From NCBI RefSeq assembly GCF_001613805.1, contig NZ_LPVY01000003.1, forward strand, positions 62,001 to 126,000: DNA of 64,000 nucleotides. The letters run 5' to 3'. A program made the translations under genes and the position numbers. Positions 18,373-29,820 of this stretch are shown piece by piece. The stretch comes from Thalassospira lucentensis (GTDB lineage: Bacteria > Pseudomonadota > Alphaproteobacteria > Rhodospirillales > Thalassospiraceae). The notes beneath the pieces were generated by a model that ran no database searches, was not told where the DNA came from, and saw only the letters and a program-made list of their open reading frames with translations. Each line of letters begins with the position of its first letter. Position 1 is the stretch's first letter.

Positions 18373-19548
18373 GTGGCACGCCGGGCACAACCCGTCAAAA
18401 AGAAAAAAGCGGCACCGCGAAAAAGAGGCCGTGGCAAGGTTGCACCGAAGAAGAAATCGGGCGGCATTGGCCGTCTGATGCTGGGCGGTGCGATTGTTGC
18501 GGGGACCATTTCTGCGTTTATTGCCGCAGGCAGCATGCTTGAGCTTGATCGCGCGTCGCGTGATCTTGGCGAACGCGTGACGAAAGCCGAACCCGAATAT
18601 ACGCCCGAACCGGCCCCCGTGCCGGAAAGCCGCAATTATGATTTCAGCGAGAGCAACGGTAATCGCGACCGGACCGGATATATGGTCGGTGAACGGACAC
18701 CGGGCGAAAACCCCGCACCGATGACCGAACCGGAAAAGACACCGGAAACGCGATCACCTGATCCTGTAGCGCCGCCGAATACAGGTAACATCGGGGGCGG
18801 TGAATATAATGACGGGCCGCCGCCATGGCAGAAATTTGCAGCCCTTAGCCCTGAAACGGGAACCGCACCGGTTATTGCGATTGTAATCGATGATGCTGGT
18901 CTTGATCAGCCGCGTACTGCACGCACGACCGAATTGCCAGGGCCGGTGACGATTTCCTATTTGCCGTATGCGCGTGACCTTCAGCGTCAGGTGCGGGATG
19001 CGCGGGCACGTGGTCATGAAGTCATGCTTCATATGCCGATGGAGCCGTCTTCTGCGTCGGTTGATCCGGGGCCACATGCCTTGCTGGCAAGCTATGACCG
19101 GGAAAAGATCCTTCACGAGATGACATGGATGCTTGACCAGTTTGACGGTTATGTTGGGGTGAACAACCATATGGGCAGCAAGTTCACATCCGACCCGGAA
19201 CGCATGCAGGTGGTGATGGAGGTGATGAAAGCACGCGGGCTTTTGTTCCTGGATTCCAAAACCAGTGCGAAGTCGGTCGGATTTTCGATGGCGCGCCAGT
19301 ATGATGTTCCGGCGCTTGAACGGGACGTGTTCATTGACGACGCCGATGATGCCACAAAGATCGCTGAAATGCTGGCACGGATCGAAAAGGTTGCTGCCAA
19401 TCAGGGATTTGCGATTGCGATTGGCCATCCGCGCGACCTGACGCTGGAAGCCCTGCACAAATGGATTCCCGCCATTCAGGCGAAGGGATTTGTTCTGGTG
19501 CCGGTGACTGACATCCTGCGGCGAACAAGCCCGAGTGCGACAGGTTGA
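18373..19548 (+). CDS. Membrane-anchored divergent polysaccharide deacetylase family protein
   Basis: The 391-aa product starts at a GTG preceded by GGAG. Residues 1-28 contain 14 Lys or Arg, followed by one membrane helix (about 35-52), so it is a single-pass protein with a periplasmic body. Residues about 65-155 form a Pro/Glu-rich linker, and about 160-385 match the divergent polysaccharide deacetylase family (Pfam Polysacc_deac_2, E. coli YibQ type): IVIDDAGLD, HEVMLHMPME, NNHMGSKFT, LFLDSKTS and AIGHPRDLTLEA. These keep the Asp-Asp and His residues expected for metal binding. Substrate is unknown; a role in envelope glycan trimming is an inference. It is divergent from trpG and monocistronic. 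Confidence 0.88.
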   Translation: MARRAQPVKKKKAAPRKRGRGKVAPKKKSGGIGRLMLGGAIVAGTISAFIAAGSMLELDRASRDLGERVTKAEPEYTPEPAPVPESRNYDFSESNGNRDRTGYMVGERTPGENPAPMTEPEKTPETRSPDPVAPPNTGNIGGGEYNDGPPPWQKFAALSPETGTAPVIAIVIDDAGLDQPRTARTTELPGPVTISYLPYARDLQRQVRDARARGHEVMLHMPMEPSSASVDPGPHALLASYDREKILHEMTWMLDQFDGYVGVNNHMGSKFTSDPERMQVVMEVMKARGLLFLDSKTSAKSVGFSMARQYDVPALERDVFIDDADDATKIAEMLARIEKVAANQGFAIAIGHPRDLTLEALHKWIPAIQAKGFVLVPVTDILRRTSPSATG

Positions 19549-19569
19549 TCACCGCCTGCCTGATCATCG

Positions 19570-19598
19570 AAAAGGCCCGCAATAATGCGGGCCTTTTT
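19570..19598. terminator. Bidirectional intrinsic terminator, deacetylase gene and trpE
   Basis: AAAGGCCCGC (19571-19580) pairs with GCGGGCCTTT (19587-19596) around a 6-nt loop, with a T run on the plus side and A residues on the other. It lies between the convergent deacetylase and trpE genes. Confidence 0.9.
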
Positions 19599-19621
19599 TG
19601 TTGGGTCGGGCATGCGCGACA

Positions 19622-21118
19622 TCAGGCGAAGCGATGGGCTTCGCGGGCGGCGGCCATGAGCGCGCCTGCCTTGTTCTGGCATTCCTTGTGTTCAAGTTCC
19701 GGTTTGCTGTCGACGACGATCCCGGCGCCTGCCTGAATGTGGATCTGTTCGTCCTTGATAACGGCAGTACGAAGCGCGATGCAGGTATCCATCGATCCAT
19801 CGGCCGAGATATAGCCGATACAGCCGGCATAAATGCCGCGCCGGACCGATTCCAGTTCATCAATGATTTCCATGGCGCGGACTTTGGGTGCGCCCGAAAC
19901 CGTCCCGGCAGGGAAACCGGCCTTGAGCGCGTCCATCGCGTCATATTTTTCGTCGATCTGACCGACGACGTTGGAGACGATATGCATGACATGGGAATAA
20001 TATTCGATGGTTTCGCGGTCGGTGACGCGCACGGTACCGGGCTTCGACACACGACCAACATCGTTACGCCCGAGGTCAAGCAGCATCAGATGTTCCGAAC
20101 GTTCCTTGGGATCATCAAGCAGGTCCTGGGCCATGACCTTGTCGTCTTCGGGCGTGTGACCGCGCCGACGCGTTCCAGCAATCGGGCGAATGGTGACTTC
20201 GCCGTCGCGCAGACGCACAAGGATTTCCGGGCTGGCACCGACAACCTGAAACCCGCCGATATCCAGATAGAACATGAAGGGCGACGGATTGATCCGGCGA
20301 AGGGCACGGTAAAACGCGAAAGGCGGCAGATGATAGGGCAGCGTGTAACGCTGTGACAGGACGACCTGAAAGATATCGCCCGCACGGATATATTCCTTGG
20401 CCTGATCGACCATTTTATGGAAACCGGCTTCGTCGACGCTGACCTTTGGATCAGGCAGGGTAGCGGGAACCGATTTGGACCGGCGATCCAGAAACAGGTT
20501 GCGCTGGAACTGCTGTACGACATCGTTCAGGCGCGCGCAGGCAAGATCATAGGCCGCATCGGCATCAATCCCGTTTTCGGGGCGGACCGGTGTTACCACG
20601 GTGACGGTATCAGCGATGGTATCGAAGCTTGCCGTCACCGTCGGGCGGATAAAGATGCCGTCGGGGACGCCCAGTTCATCCGGATTGCTGTCGGGCAGCT
20701 TTTCCATCAGACGGACCGTGTCATAGCCCATATAGCCGACAAGACCGGCACTCATGGGGGGCAGGTTGTCGGGCAGGGCGATGTGGCTTTCGGCGATCAG
20801 CTTTTTCAGGCTTTCAAGCGGAGCATCGGGTTCGGCTTCGAACGCGTCGGCATCGGCAAGGGCGCGACGGTTCAGTTCGGCCTTCTGGCCAAAGCACCGC
20901 CAGATCAGGTCGGGGCGCAGGCCAAGGAATGAATAGCGTCCACGAACGGCACCACCTTCGACAGATTCAAGCAGATAGGTATTGGGCATGCCTTCGGCGA
21001 TCTTGAGAAACGCCGAGACCGGTGTATCAAGATCCGCCGTAAGTGAGGTCCAAAGAACCTGTGAAATGCCATTATTGTAGTTCTGCTTGAAACTGTTGAA
21101 ATCCGGTTTGATTTCCAT
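19622..21118 (-). CDS. trpE: Anthranilate synthase component I
   Basis: Chorismate-binding subunit that makes anthranilate from chorismate and ammonia. I start it at the ATG at 21118 (MEIKPDFNSF, 498 aa); the open frame to 21208 would run through the ppiD terminator. The N-terminal domain has YLLESVEGG, the LLES-type segment linked to tryptophan feedback in this family. The C-terminal catalytic domain has the IAGTRRRG, LGRNDVGRV, VGQIDEKYDAMDALKAGFPAGT (split here as successive segments) and GAGIVVDSKPE regions. The gene is separated from trpGDC by the deacetylase gene. It follows ppiD on the same strand beyond a strong terminator, so it needs its own promoter or read-through. Confidence 0.95.
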   Translation of the reverse strand: MEIKPDFNSFKQNYNNGISQVLWTSLTADLDTPVSAFLKIAEGMPNTYLLESVEGGAVRGRYSFLGLRPDLIWRCFGQKAELNRRALADADAFEAEPDAPLESLKKLIAESHIALPDNLPPMSAGLVGYMGYDTVRLMEKLPDSNPDELGVPDGIFIRPTVTASFDTIADTVTVVTPVRPENGIDADAAYDLACARLNDVVQQFQRNLFLDRRSKSVPATLPDPKVSVDEAGFHKMVDQAKEYIRAGDIFQVVLSQRYTLPYHLPPFAFYRALRRINPSPFMFYLDIGGFQVVGASPEILVRLRDGEVTIRPIAGTRRRGHTPEDDKVMAQDLLDDPKERSEHLMLLDLGRNDVGRVSKPGTVRVTDRETIEYYSHVMHIVSNVVGQIDEKYDAMDALKAGFPAGTVSGAPKVRAMEIIDELESVRRGIYAGCIGYISADGSMDTCIALRTAVIKDEQIHIQAGAGIVVDSKPELEHKECQNKAGALMAAAREAHRFA

Positions 21119-21175
21119 GGTCTGTCCAATTTGGGTCGATTTGGGTGGGCGATGTCGGATAGGGCGGAGTTTAAC

Positions 21176-21206
21176 GAAAAAGGGCGGCCCGATGAAAGGC
21201 CGCCCC
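21176..21206 (-). terminator. Intrinsic terminator of ppiD
   Basis: On the minus strand GGGGCGGCC pairs with GGCCGCCC around an 8-nt loop and is followed by TTTTTCG. It begins 14 nt after the ppiD stop and ends about 57 nt before the trpE start. Confidence 0.88.
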
Positions 21207-21220
21207 ATTCCGGATCGGGA

Positions 21221-23113
21221 TCAGTTTGCCGCGGTTTGCGGATAAAGACCATTGATCACGCTGTTATTGACGCTGACCGAAATCTCGTCCTGCAGATAAT
21301 CGAGATACTGCGCAAGAATGTCTTCGTTCAGGGCCTGTTTCAGTTCGGTCACCACCGGGTCTGCATCGCCTTCGGCAATGGTGGCGGCCTTGATCTCGTC
21401 AAGTTTCAGAACCAGAACATTTTCACCGGACTGAATTGCCTTTGCCTTGCCTTCGTCAAGGGTGAAGAGGGCAGCTGCAACAGCCGGGCTGACACCGTCT
21501 TCAAGGCCCTGGCCGGTACGTTTGGTCAGACCGCTTTCTGTGATTTCGGCATTCTCGCTGGTTGCGAGTGATGCGATATCGGCATTCTGGTCATTGATCG
21601 ATGCGGCAAGCTGATCAGCTTTTTCAAGCATCAGGCGATTGCGTTCATCGGTTTTCCATGCGGTGACAACGTCGTCACGAACTTCTTCGAACGGACGCAG
21701 CGCGGCAGGGGTTACTTCGTCAACGCGCGCGACGTAACGAACGCCGGTCGAGGTTTCTTCAAGGAAGCTGTCCTCGCCCTTGTCGAGTTCGAAAATCATG
21801 GCGTTGATTTCAGCGCTGTCGGCGATGTCGGCATCAAGGCCTTCGCCACGAACAACATCGTTCAGCTTATAGGTCTTTGCGCCAACCGCGTTTGCGGCTT
21901 CTTCAAGCGGGGTACCAGCCCCCAGTTCATCGTCCAGTCTGGCAGCAAGGTCATAGATTGCGTCTTCTGCCTTGAATTGCTTGACGCCTTCTTCGACATC
22001 GTCGCGAACCTGATCAAGGGTTTCGGTCCGTTCCGGCGTAATGGCGGTTACGCGAATGATGTGCCAGCCAAGGGCGGTTTCGACCGGTTCGGAAAACGCG
22101 CCTTCTTCAAGACCAAAGGTCGCATCGCGCAGATCGGGCAGGATATTGTCGGCGGTGAATTCGCCAAGCTTCACAATCGACGGGTCCATGCCGGCATCCT
22201 CGGTGGCGACCGTCATGAAATCGGCACCGTTCTGAAGGGCCTTGTAGGCCTCCTGTGCGCTTTCCTTTTCATTTGGAGCAAACAGGATCTGTTCGACCAC
22301 GCGTTTTTCCGGTGTCTGGAATTCCGGCAGGCGATGGTTGTATGCCTCGTTGATTTCGTCGTCGGTGACATCCATGTTCGCCGCGAGATCGGCCGCCGAA
22401 AGGGTGACCAGAGTCACATTGCGGCTTTCGGGTGCGGTGAATTGCGGAGCATTTTCTTCGTGATATTTACGAAGGGCTGCGTCGTCGGGCGTTTCGATAT
22501 TGTCGAACTGCGATGCATTCAGGGCAAAGAAGCTGCCGCTGCGCTGTTCGTTGCGATAGGCGGCAATCTGCTGCGCCATGATGTCTGGTGCATTGACGGC
22601 ACCGGCAAGGCTTCCGACAACCTGCTGGCCCATCATGTCACCACGCACGCCTTCGATGAATTCCGGTTCGGTATATCCGCTGGAATACAGCGCCTGAAGG
22701 AAACGTTCGCGGTCAAACTGGCCGGTGGTTTCGTTCTGGAAGCCGGGAGACGCAAAAATCGTATCGCGGACTTTTTCGTTGCTGATGCCAATTCCCATTT
22801 CCTTGGCGTTTTCACGCAGGATTTTCTGGGAGACCAGATTTTGAACCGTATTGTTCAAAAGGCCCATCTGGATGGCTTGCTGACGGTCGAAATTGGGACC
22901 GAAAACGCTGCGCATATTCTGGATGCTGCGCTGGAAGGCGCGATCCAGTTCGGCGGGACTGATGTTTTGGCTGCCGATTTCAGCAACCTGGCGTGAGGTA
23001 CCAAGGTTGAGCATCGACGCATTCAGGCCCCATCCGACGAAGCTGATTGCGATCACACCAAGAATGATCTTGGCGAAGATTGATTTCGAAAAAGAGCGAA
23101 TGCCAGCAAGCAT
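21221..23113 (-). CDS. ppiD: PpiD-type periplasmic peptidyl-prolyl isomerase / SurA-N domain chaperone
   Basis: Inner-membrane-anchored periplasmic foldase acting on proteins leaving the Sec translocon. The 630-aa product has one N-terminal uncleaved membrane helix (about residues 12-33, AKIILGVIAISFVGWGL), a SurA_N-like chaperone domain (about 35-170), and a parvulin-type PPIC domain (about 240-350, with FMTVATEDAGMDPS and ALGWHIIRV). A long C-terminal region follows. The layout of anchor, SurA_N domain and one parvulin domain equals E. coli PpiD (623 aa). The parvulin domain may be catalytically weak, as in E. coli. It is divergent from tpiA and ends at a terminator. Confidence 0.92.
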   Translation of the reverse strand: MLAGIRSFSKSIFAKIILGVIAISFVGWGLNASMLNLGTSRQVAEIGSQNISPAELDRAFQRSIQNMRSVFGPNFDRQQAIQMGLLNNTVQNLVSQKILRENAKEMGIGISNEKVRDTIFASPGFQNETTGQFDRERFLQALYSSGYTEPEFIEGVRGDMMGQQVVGSLAGAVNAPDIMAQQIAAYRNEQRSGSFFALNASQFDNIETPDDAALRKYHEENAPQFTAPESRNVTLVTLSAADLAANMDVTDDEINEAYNHRLPEFQTPEKRVVEQILFAPNEKESAQEAYKALQNGADFMTVATEDAGMDPSIVKLGEFTADNILPDLRDATFGLEEGAFSEPVETALGWHIIRVTAITPERTETLDQVRDDVEEGVKQFKAEDAIYDLAARLDDELGAGTPLEEAANAVGAKTYKLNDVVRGEGLDADIADSAEINAMIFELDKGEDSFLEETSTGVRYVARVDEVTPAALRPFEEVRDDVVTAWKTDERNRLMLEKADQLAASINDQNADIASLATSENAEITESGLTKRTGQGLEDGVSPAVAAALFTLDEGKAKAIQSGENVLVLKLDEIKAATIAEGDADPVVTELKQALNEDILAQYLDYLQDEISVSVNNSVINGLYPQTAAN

Positions 23114-23438
23114 ATGATAAGCCTAACAATTCGTGGTTTGGTGCCAATGACAATGCAGGTGACATTGCATCGGCAGCGTTTCTTTTGTGTGCCAGGATAT
23201 TATAAAATCCCGTCGCAATTGCCGCGCATCTTAATGGCGAGAGGTAAGGGCGGCAACATCCGATTGCATTGACCATGCCCGAAGTTCGGTTGACAGTGTT
23301 TTCCGGGGCTTGGCCGGGCCAAAGTCGCGTGTTAAAACCCGCGTCGAGCCGTGTTTGTAACAATACGTGTCGGATCGGTTCCCACATGGTAAAGCCATAC
23401 CGATCCACAACCCGTCGCAGCAAGAGGTAGATAAACAT
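23114..23438. other. 325-nt divergent intergenic region, ppiD / tpiA
   Basis: No convincing gene is seen. It must hold promoters for ppiD (minus) and for tpiA-secG (plus). A TATTATAAAAT stretch at about 23199-23209 and a TTGACA at 23290-23295 are the best core-promoter fragments, but I could not pair either with a good partner at 16-18 nt. The frame open upstream of tpiA from 23367 lacks a ribosome site, whereas AGAGGTAG precedes the ATG at 23439. Confidence 0.6.
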
Positions 23439-24194
23439 ATGTCACAGCGCCGTCCCCTGATCGCCGGAAACTGGAAAATGAACTGCCTGCGTACCGACGG
23501 GCTTGCACTTGCGCGGGGACTGTCTGATCGCGCGAAAGCCAAGGGTGATCTGGCATGTGATATTCTGGTCTGTCCGCCGGCAACCCTGATTTCGGATGTT
23601 GCCGGTGTGACAAATGGCAGCGCGGTCAAGGTTGGTGGACAGGATTGCCATGTTGCCGTTTCGGGCGCGCATACCGGCGATATCGCCGCGCCTATGCTGG
23701 CCGATATCGGCGCAAGTTATGTTCTTGTCGGGCATTCAGAACGTCGTGCGGATCACGGCGAAAGTTCGACCGTGATCCGTCAGAAAACAATGGCGGCCCA
23801 TGATGCTGGCCTGATTGCGGTTGTCTGTGTCGGCGAAACCGAGCAGGAGCGCGACCTTGGAGCGACACTTGCGGTGGTCAATGGCCAGATTGCGGTTTCG
23901 GTTCCCGATGATGCGACGCCGGAAAATACCGTGATTGCCTATGAGCCTGTCTGGGCAATTGGCACCGGTCGCACGGCAAGCGTTGATGAAGTTGCCGAAG
24001 TCCATGCTGCAATTCGTGCAGAGCTGACGGCACGATTTGACGATGGCGACAAGTTCAGAATTCTGTATGGTGGGTCGGTAAAGCCGTCCAATGCGGCTGA
24101 ATTGCTGGCTGTACCTGATGTTGATGGTGCACTGGTTGGCGGGGCGAGCCTCAAGGTTGACGATTTTTGGCAAATTATTGAAAGTTGCGCCTAG
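23439..24194 (+). CDS. tpiA: Triosephosphate isomerase
   Basis: Interconverts dihydroxyacetone phosphate and glyceraldehyde 3-phosphate in glycolysis. From the ATG at 23439 (AGAGGT ribosome site) the product is 251 aa, the standard TIM-barrel length. Lys13 lies in AGNWKMN, the catalytic histidine in VGHSERR, and the catalytic glutamate in [11 protein letters not shown]. The phosphate-binding YGGSVKPSN and GALVGGASL segments are intact. It is followed by secG after 97 nt, a frequent alphaproteobacterial pairing, and no terminator is seen between them. Confidence 0.97.
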   Translation: MSQRRPLIAGNWKMNCLRTDGLALARGLSDRAKAKGDLACDILVCPPATLISDVAGVTNGSAVKVGGQDCHVAVSGAHTGDIAAPMLADIGASYVLVGHSERRADHGESSTVIRQKTMAAHDAGLIAVVCVGETEQERDLGATLAVVNGQIAVSVPDDATPENTVIAYEPVWAIGTGRTASVDEVAEVHAAIRAELTARFDDGDKFRILYGGSVKPSNAAELLAVPDVDGALVGGASLKVDDFWQIIESCA

Positions 24195-24291
24195 CCAACC
24201 GTCATAAAACACGTTAAATACGCATCAAATTTTTGCCCGATCCGGCCATAATCATGTTCGGATCGGAAGTTAGGACAAGAGTTTCGAGACC

Positions 24292-24624
24292 ATGCAAACT
24301 GTCATTCTGGTAATTCACCTTCTTCTTGCGCTTGGCATGATTGCCGTCATTCTCGTACAGCGCAGCGAGGGCGGTGGGCTTGGTATCGGCGGAAGCGGCG
24401 GTGGCGGCGGCGGTAACTTCGGCGTCATGAGCTCGCGCAGCGCAGCAAACCTTCTTACACGTACCACCGCGATTCTTGCCGGGGCATTCATGATCACAAG
24501 CCTCGCCCTGGCATTGTTGTCCAACACTCATACCCGGCCGACATCCATACTGGACCAGGCACCGGCCCCGGCAGCTGAACAACAGCCCGCCGAGGATACC
24601 GGACCGGCGGCTCCGACCCGCTAA
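24292..24624 (+). CDS. secG: Protein translocase subunit SecG
   Basis: Small integral-membrane subunit of the SecYEG translocon. The 110-aa product has two membrane helices (about residues 2-22 and 57-77) separated by a glycine-rich cytoplasmic loop (GGSGGGGGG) with the NLLTRTTAILA motif leading into helix 2. The C-terminal tail is Pro/Ala/Glu rich, as is common in alphaproteobacteria. It lies after tpiA and ends in a strong terminator. Confidence 0.95.
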   Translation: MQTVILVIHLLLALGMIAVILVQRSEGGGLGIGGSGGGGGGNFGVMSSRSAANLLTRTTAILAGAFMITSLALALLSNTHTRPTSILDQAPAPAAEQQPAEDTGPAAPTR

Positions 24625-24642
24625 AAAATTAACCGACGACCA

Positions 24643-24670
24643 GAGGCGGCAAACTTGCCGCCTCAATTTT
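24643..24670 (+). terminator. Intrinsic terminator of tpiA-secG
   Basis: GAGGCGGCAA (24643-24652) and TTGCCGCCTC (24655-24664) form a near-perfect hairpin (about 8 bp once the loop opens), followed by AATTTTTG. Confidence 0.85.
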
Positions 24671-24739
24671 TGATTGTTGTATTCCCCGGTTCGTGATGCA
24701 CTGAGCGGCATCGAACTGCGGCGTTTTGCTTTGAGATGA

Positions 24740-26377
<1,638 letters not shown>

Positions 26378-26405
26378 TCAAACAGCCTGAATGAAAGACT
26401 GCAAA

Positions 26406-27263
26406 ATGACGGAAATCAAAACTGTCAAAGTCGGCAAAATCGAATTCGCCAATGACAAGCCTTTTGCCTTGCTGGCAGGGCCGTGCGCGATCGAAAGCCG
26501 TCAGCATGCACTGGAAATGTCCGCAGCCCTGAAGGAATTGTCCGAAGGGATGGGGATCGGGCTTGTTTACAAAAGCTCGTTTGACAAGGCGAACCGCACC
26601 AGCAGCACATCCAGGCGTGGGGTTGGTCTGGTCGAAGGGCTCGACATTCTGGCAGAGGTCAAGGAAAAGACCGGCCTTCCGATTGTTACCGACGTTCACC
26701 TGCCTGATCAGTGTGCTGCGGTTGCCGAGGTTGCCGACATCCTTCAGATTCCGGCATTCCTGTGCCGTCAGGCCGATCTTTTGCAGGCAGCGGGTAAAAC
26801 CGGACGTGCCGTCAATGTCAAAAAGGGCCAGTTCCTGGCACCCTGGGACATGGCCAATGTTGCCAACAACATTGCATCGACCGGCAATGAAAACATCATG
26901 CTTTGTGATCGTGGGACCAGCTTTGGCTATAACACGCTGGTAACCGATTTCCGCGGACTTCCCACCATGGCCCGTCAGGGCTATCCGGTCGTATTTGATG
27001 CGACCCATTCTGTTCAGCAACCGGGTGGGCAGGGGACAACGTCGGGCGGTCAGCGCGAATTTGCGCCGGTATTGGCGCGTGCGGCTGTATCCGTCGGTGT
27101 TGCAGCCCTGTTTATCGAAACCCACGATAACCCGGATGCGGCCATCAGCGATGGCCCGAACCAGATTCCGTTAAACAAGCTTCCCGAAGTTCTGTCGGTT
27201 TTGATGGAGCTGGACAAAGTGGCAAAAGCCAATCCGGTTCGTCTGGACATGTTTAACGATTGA
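26406..27263 (+). CDS. kdsA: 3-deoxy-D-manno-octulosonate 8-phosphate synthase
   Basis: Condenses phosphoenolpyruvate with arabinose 5-phosphate to Kdo-8-phosphate, for the LPS inner core. I prefer the ATG at 26406 (285 aa, with GAAAGA upstream) over an in-frame ATG at 26391 that lacks a ribosome site. Family segments are LLAGPCAIESRQ, YKSSFDKANRTS, PVVFDATHSVQQPGG and FIETHDNPDAAISDGPNQ (given as separate motifs). Whether it is the metal-dependent or independent class cannot be settled by eye. It complements the lpx genes at 4334-8647. Confidence 0.96.
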   Translation: MTEIKTVKVGKIEFANDKPFALLAGPCAIESRQHALEMSAALKELSEGMGIGLVYKSSFDKANRTSSTSRRGVGLVEGLDILAEVKEKTGLPIVTDVHLPDQCAAVAEVADILQIPAFLCRQADLLQAAGKTGRAVNVKKGQFLAPWDMANVANNIASTGNENIMLCDRGTSFGYNTLVTDFRGLPTMARQGYPVVFDATHSVQQPGGQGTTSGGQREFAPVLARAAVSVGVAALFIETHDNPDAAISDGPNQIPLNKLPEVLSVLMELDKVAKANPVRLDMFND

Positions 27264-27268
27264 TATGC

Positions 27269-28639
<1,371 letters not shown>

Positions 28640-28663
28640 GGGTTGAAAGCCGGGTTGATGCTG

Positions 28664-28696
28664 AAAGCCGTCCTGCAATGTCAGGGCGGCTTTTTG
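28664..28696 (+). terminator. Intrinsic terminator of eno
   Basis: AAAGCCGTCCTG (28664-28675) pairs with CAGGGCGGCTTT (28682-28693) with one G-T pair, followed by a T run. Confidence 0.88.
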
Positions 28697-28860
28697 TTGT
28701 TCAGGATCAGCTAATTGAACGTAGTGGCAGCATAATAGCGCCGCTGTTTTAAGCTTATTTTTACCCTGTTGTGATTAGCTTTAAGCGTAATTTTGCGGGG
28801 ATTTTATTGCGGCGATATTTATGCCTTTGTGATCAAAGGGAAATAACGCACGCAGTTTTT

Positions 28861-28880
28861 CCATTCCGGGTTCGGAATGG
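28861..28880. promoter_or_regulatory. Perfect 8-bp inverted repeat upstream of ftsB
   Basis: CCATTCCG (28861-28868) and CGGAATGG (28873-28880) are exact inverted repeats around GGTT, 47 nt before the ftsB ATG. A T run precedes it on the plus strand and none follows, so it is not a terminator for ftsB. It could be an operator or a leader hairpin; no factor can be named. Confidence 0.45.
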
Positions 28881-28926
28881 TGGGTTTCCTGTTGATTCTT
28901 TTCTCGCACGCACGGGGCAGGGGTAA

Positions 28927-29277
28927 ATGTCGTCAACATCGCCGGTTATTCGCCGACTTGGTCAGGCAATTGCACCGGTTATTGCATTTACCATCATGGT
29001 CTATTTCATCTTCCACAGTGTGGAAGGGAACCGTGGATTGCTGGCTTACTGGTCGATGCAGGACCGCGTTGCCGAGATTGCCAAAGTCCGCGATGAAATC
29101 ACGGAAAAACGAAAGCATCTGGAGCAGCGCGTAATTGCGATGCGGCCCAAGCATCTTGATCCGGATCTTCTGGATGAACGGGCACGTGCGATGCTGAATG
29201 CGGCCCATCCGGATGATCTGATTATCTTCCATCACAATGGTTATCCTGCGGACGATACCATCGCTGCCAGCCAGTAA
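28927..29277 (+). CDS. ftsB: FtsB/DivIC-family septum formation initiator
   Basis: Small bitopic divisome protein linking FtsL and FtsQ. The 116-aa product has a short cytoplasmic N terminus, one membrane helix (about residues 15-32, PVIAFTIMVYFIF), then a periplasmic coiled coil (about 45-72, VAEIAKVRDEITEKRKHLE region) and a short C-terminal region with the DLLDERARAMLNAAHPDD segment conserved in the family. Its place between eno and pdhA is the standard alphaproteobacterial location. A 5-prime GGGG-rich site (GGGGTAA) lies upstream of the ATG. Confidence 0.92.
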   Translation: MSSTSPVIRRLGQAIAPVIAFTIMVYFIFHSVEGNRGLLAYWSMQDRVAEIAKVRDEITEKRKHLEQRVIAMRPKHLDPDLLDERARAMLNAAHPDDLIIFHHNGYPADDTIAASQ

Positions 29278-29820
29278 GCGGTAACAGGGCAGGCAGTTTA
29301 GAATCCGGTTTCATTTTTGCAGACAAAGCAGTCGGCGCTAAATGTCATGGCGTCGGCTTTTGGCTTTGTCATTGCCCGTATTCGCGTCGAAATTGTTTCT
29401 GGCAAAATTTTCTGTTCCCGTTATGACGTTGTTTCAACTGCCTTTTGGTTCAGTATTGCCTTTTGGTGGCTTGAGATAAAACAGATGCAACCCTCTGTGT
29501 CTTCTGGCGGTTGCGAAATAAACGTGTCGGATCTGTGATATTCTTTTCAGGAAAGCATAGCATTTGTGACCTGCTGGAATGAACGGGGATGAAGCCGGTT
29601 CCTCAAGTCACTGGAAATGCTGAAATTATGTATATCTGCCAAAAATCATGAATTAACCAATATCAGGTTTATTTGTGATTGTGCGTTGCAAAACAACAGT
29701 TTAATGGTGGTTAGATTGCTTGCCTCTGCACGTGGTTTTAGGTAGTCATTTCGGTGGTCCAGTACCGAATTAAGCACTCATACATGATGCTTAAGCGATA
29801 GCCATCCACCGGGAGGAAAC
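29278..29820 (+). other. 543-nt AT-richer intergenic region before pdhA
   Basis: This is the longest gene-free stretch in the window. A 73-codon frame at 29317-29538 lacks a ribosome site and has no recognisable domain, so I do not call it. The region is visibly richer in A and T than its flanks, and its size suggests a long untranslated leader or multiple regulatory sites for the pdh operon. A dyad close to the pdhA start is listed separately. No good -35/-10 pair, riboswitch class or small RNA was recognised. Confidence 0.6.
29770..29794. promoter_or_regulatory. Dyad symmetry 26 nt upstream of pdhA
   Basis: TTAAGCA (29770-29776) and TGCTTAA (29788-29794) are exact inverted repeats. Inside them TCAT (29778-29781) mirrors ATGA (29784-29787), with C29777 as the only unpaired base. 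It could be a repressor operator or an mRNA hairpin just upstream of the ribosome site. Confidence 0.45.

Noticed and set aside
29317..29538. 73-codon frame in the pdhA leader
   Set aside because: No ribosome site, no recognisable domain and mixed composition; kept only as part of the non-coding region.
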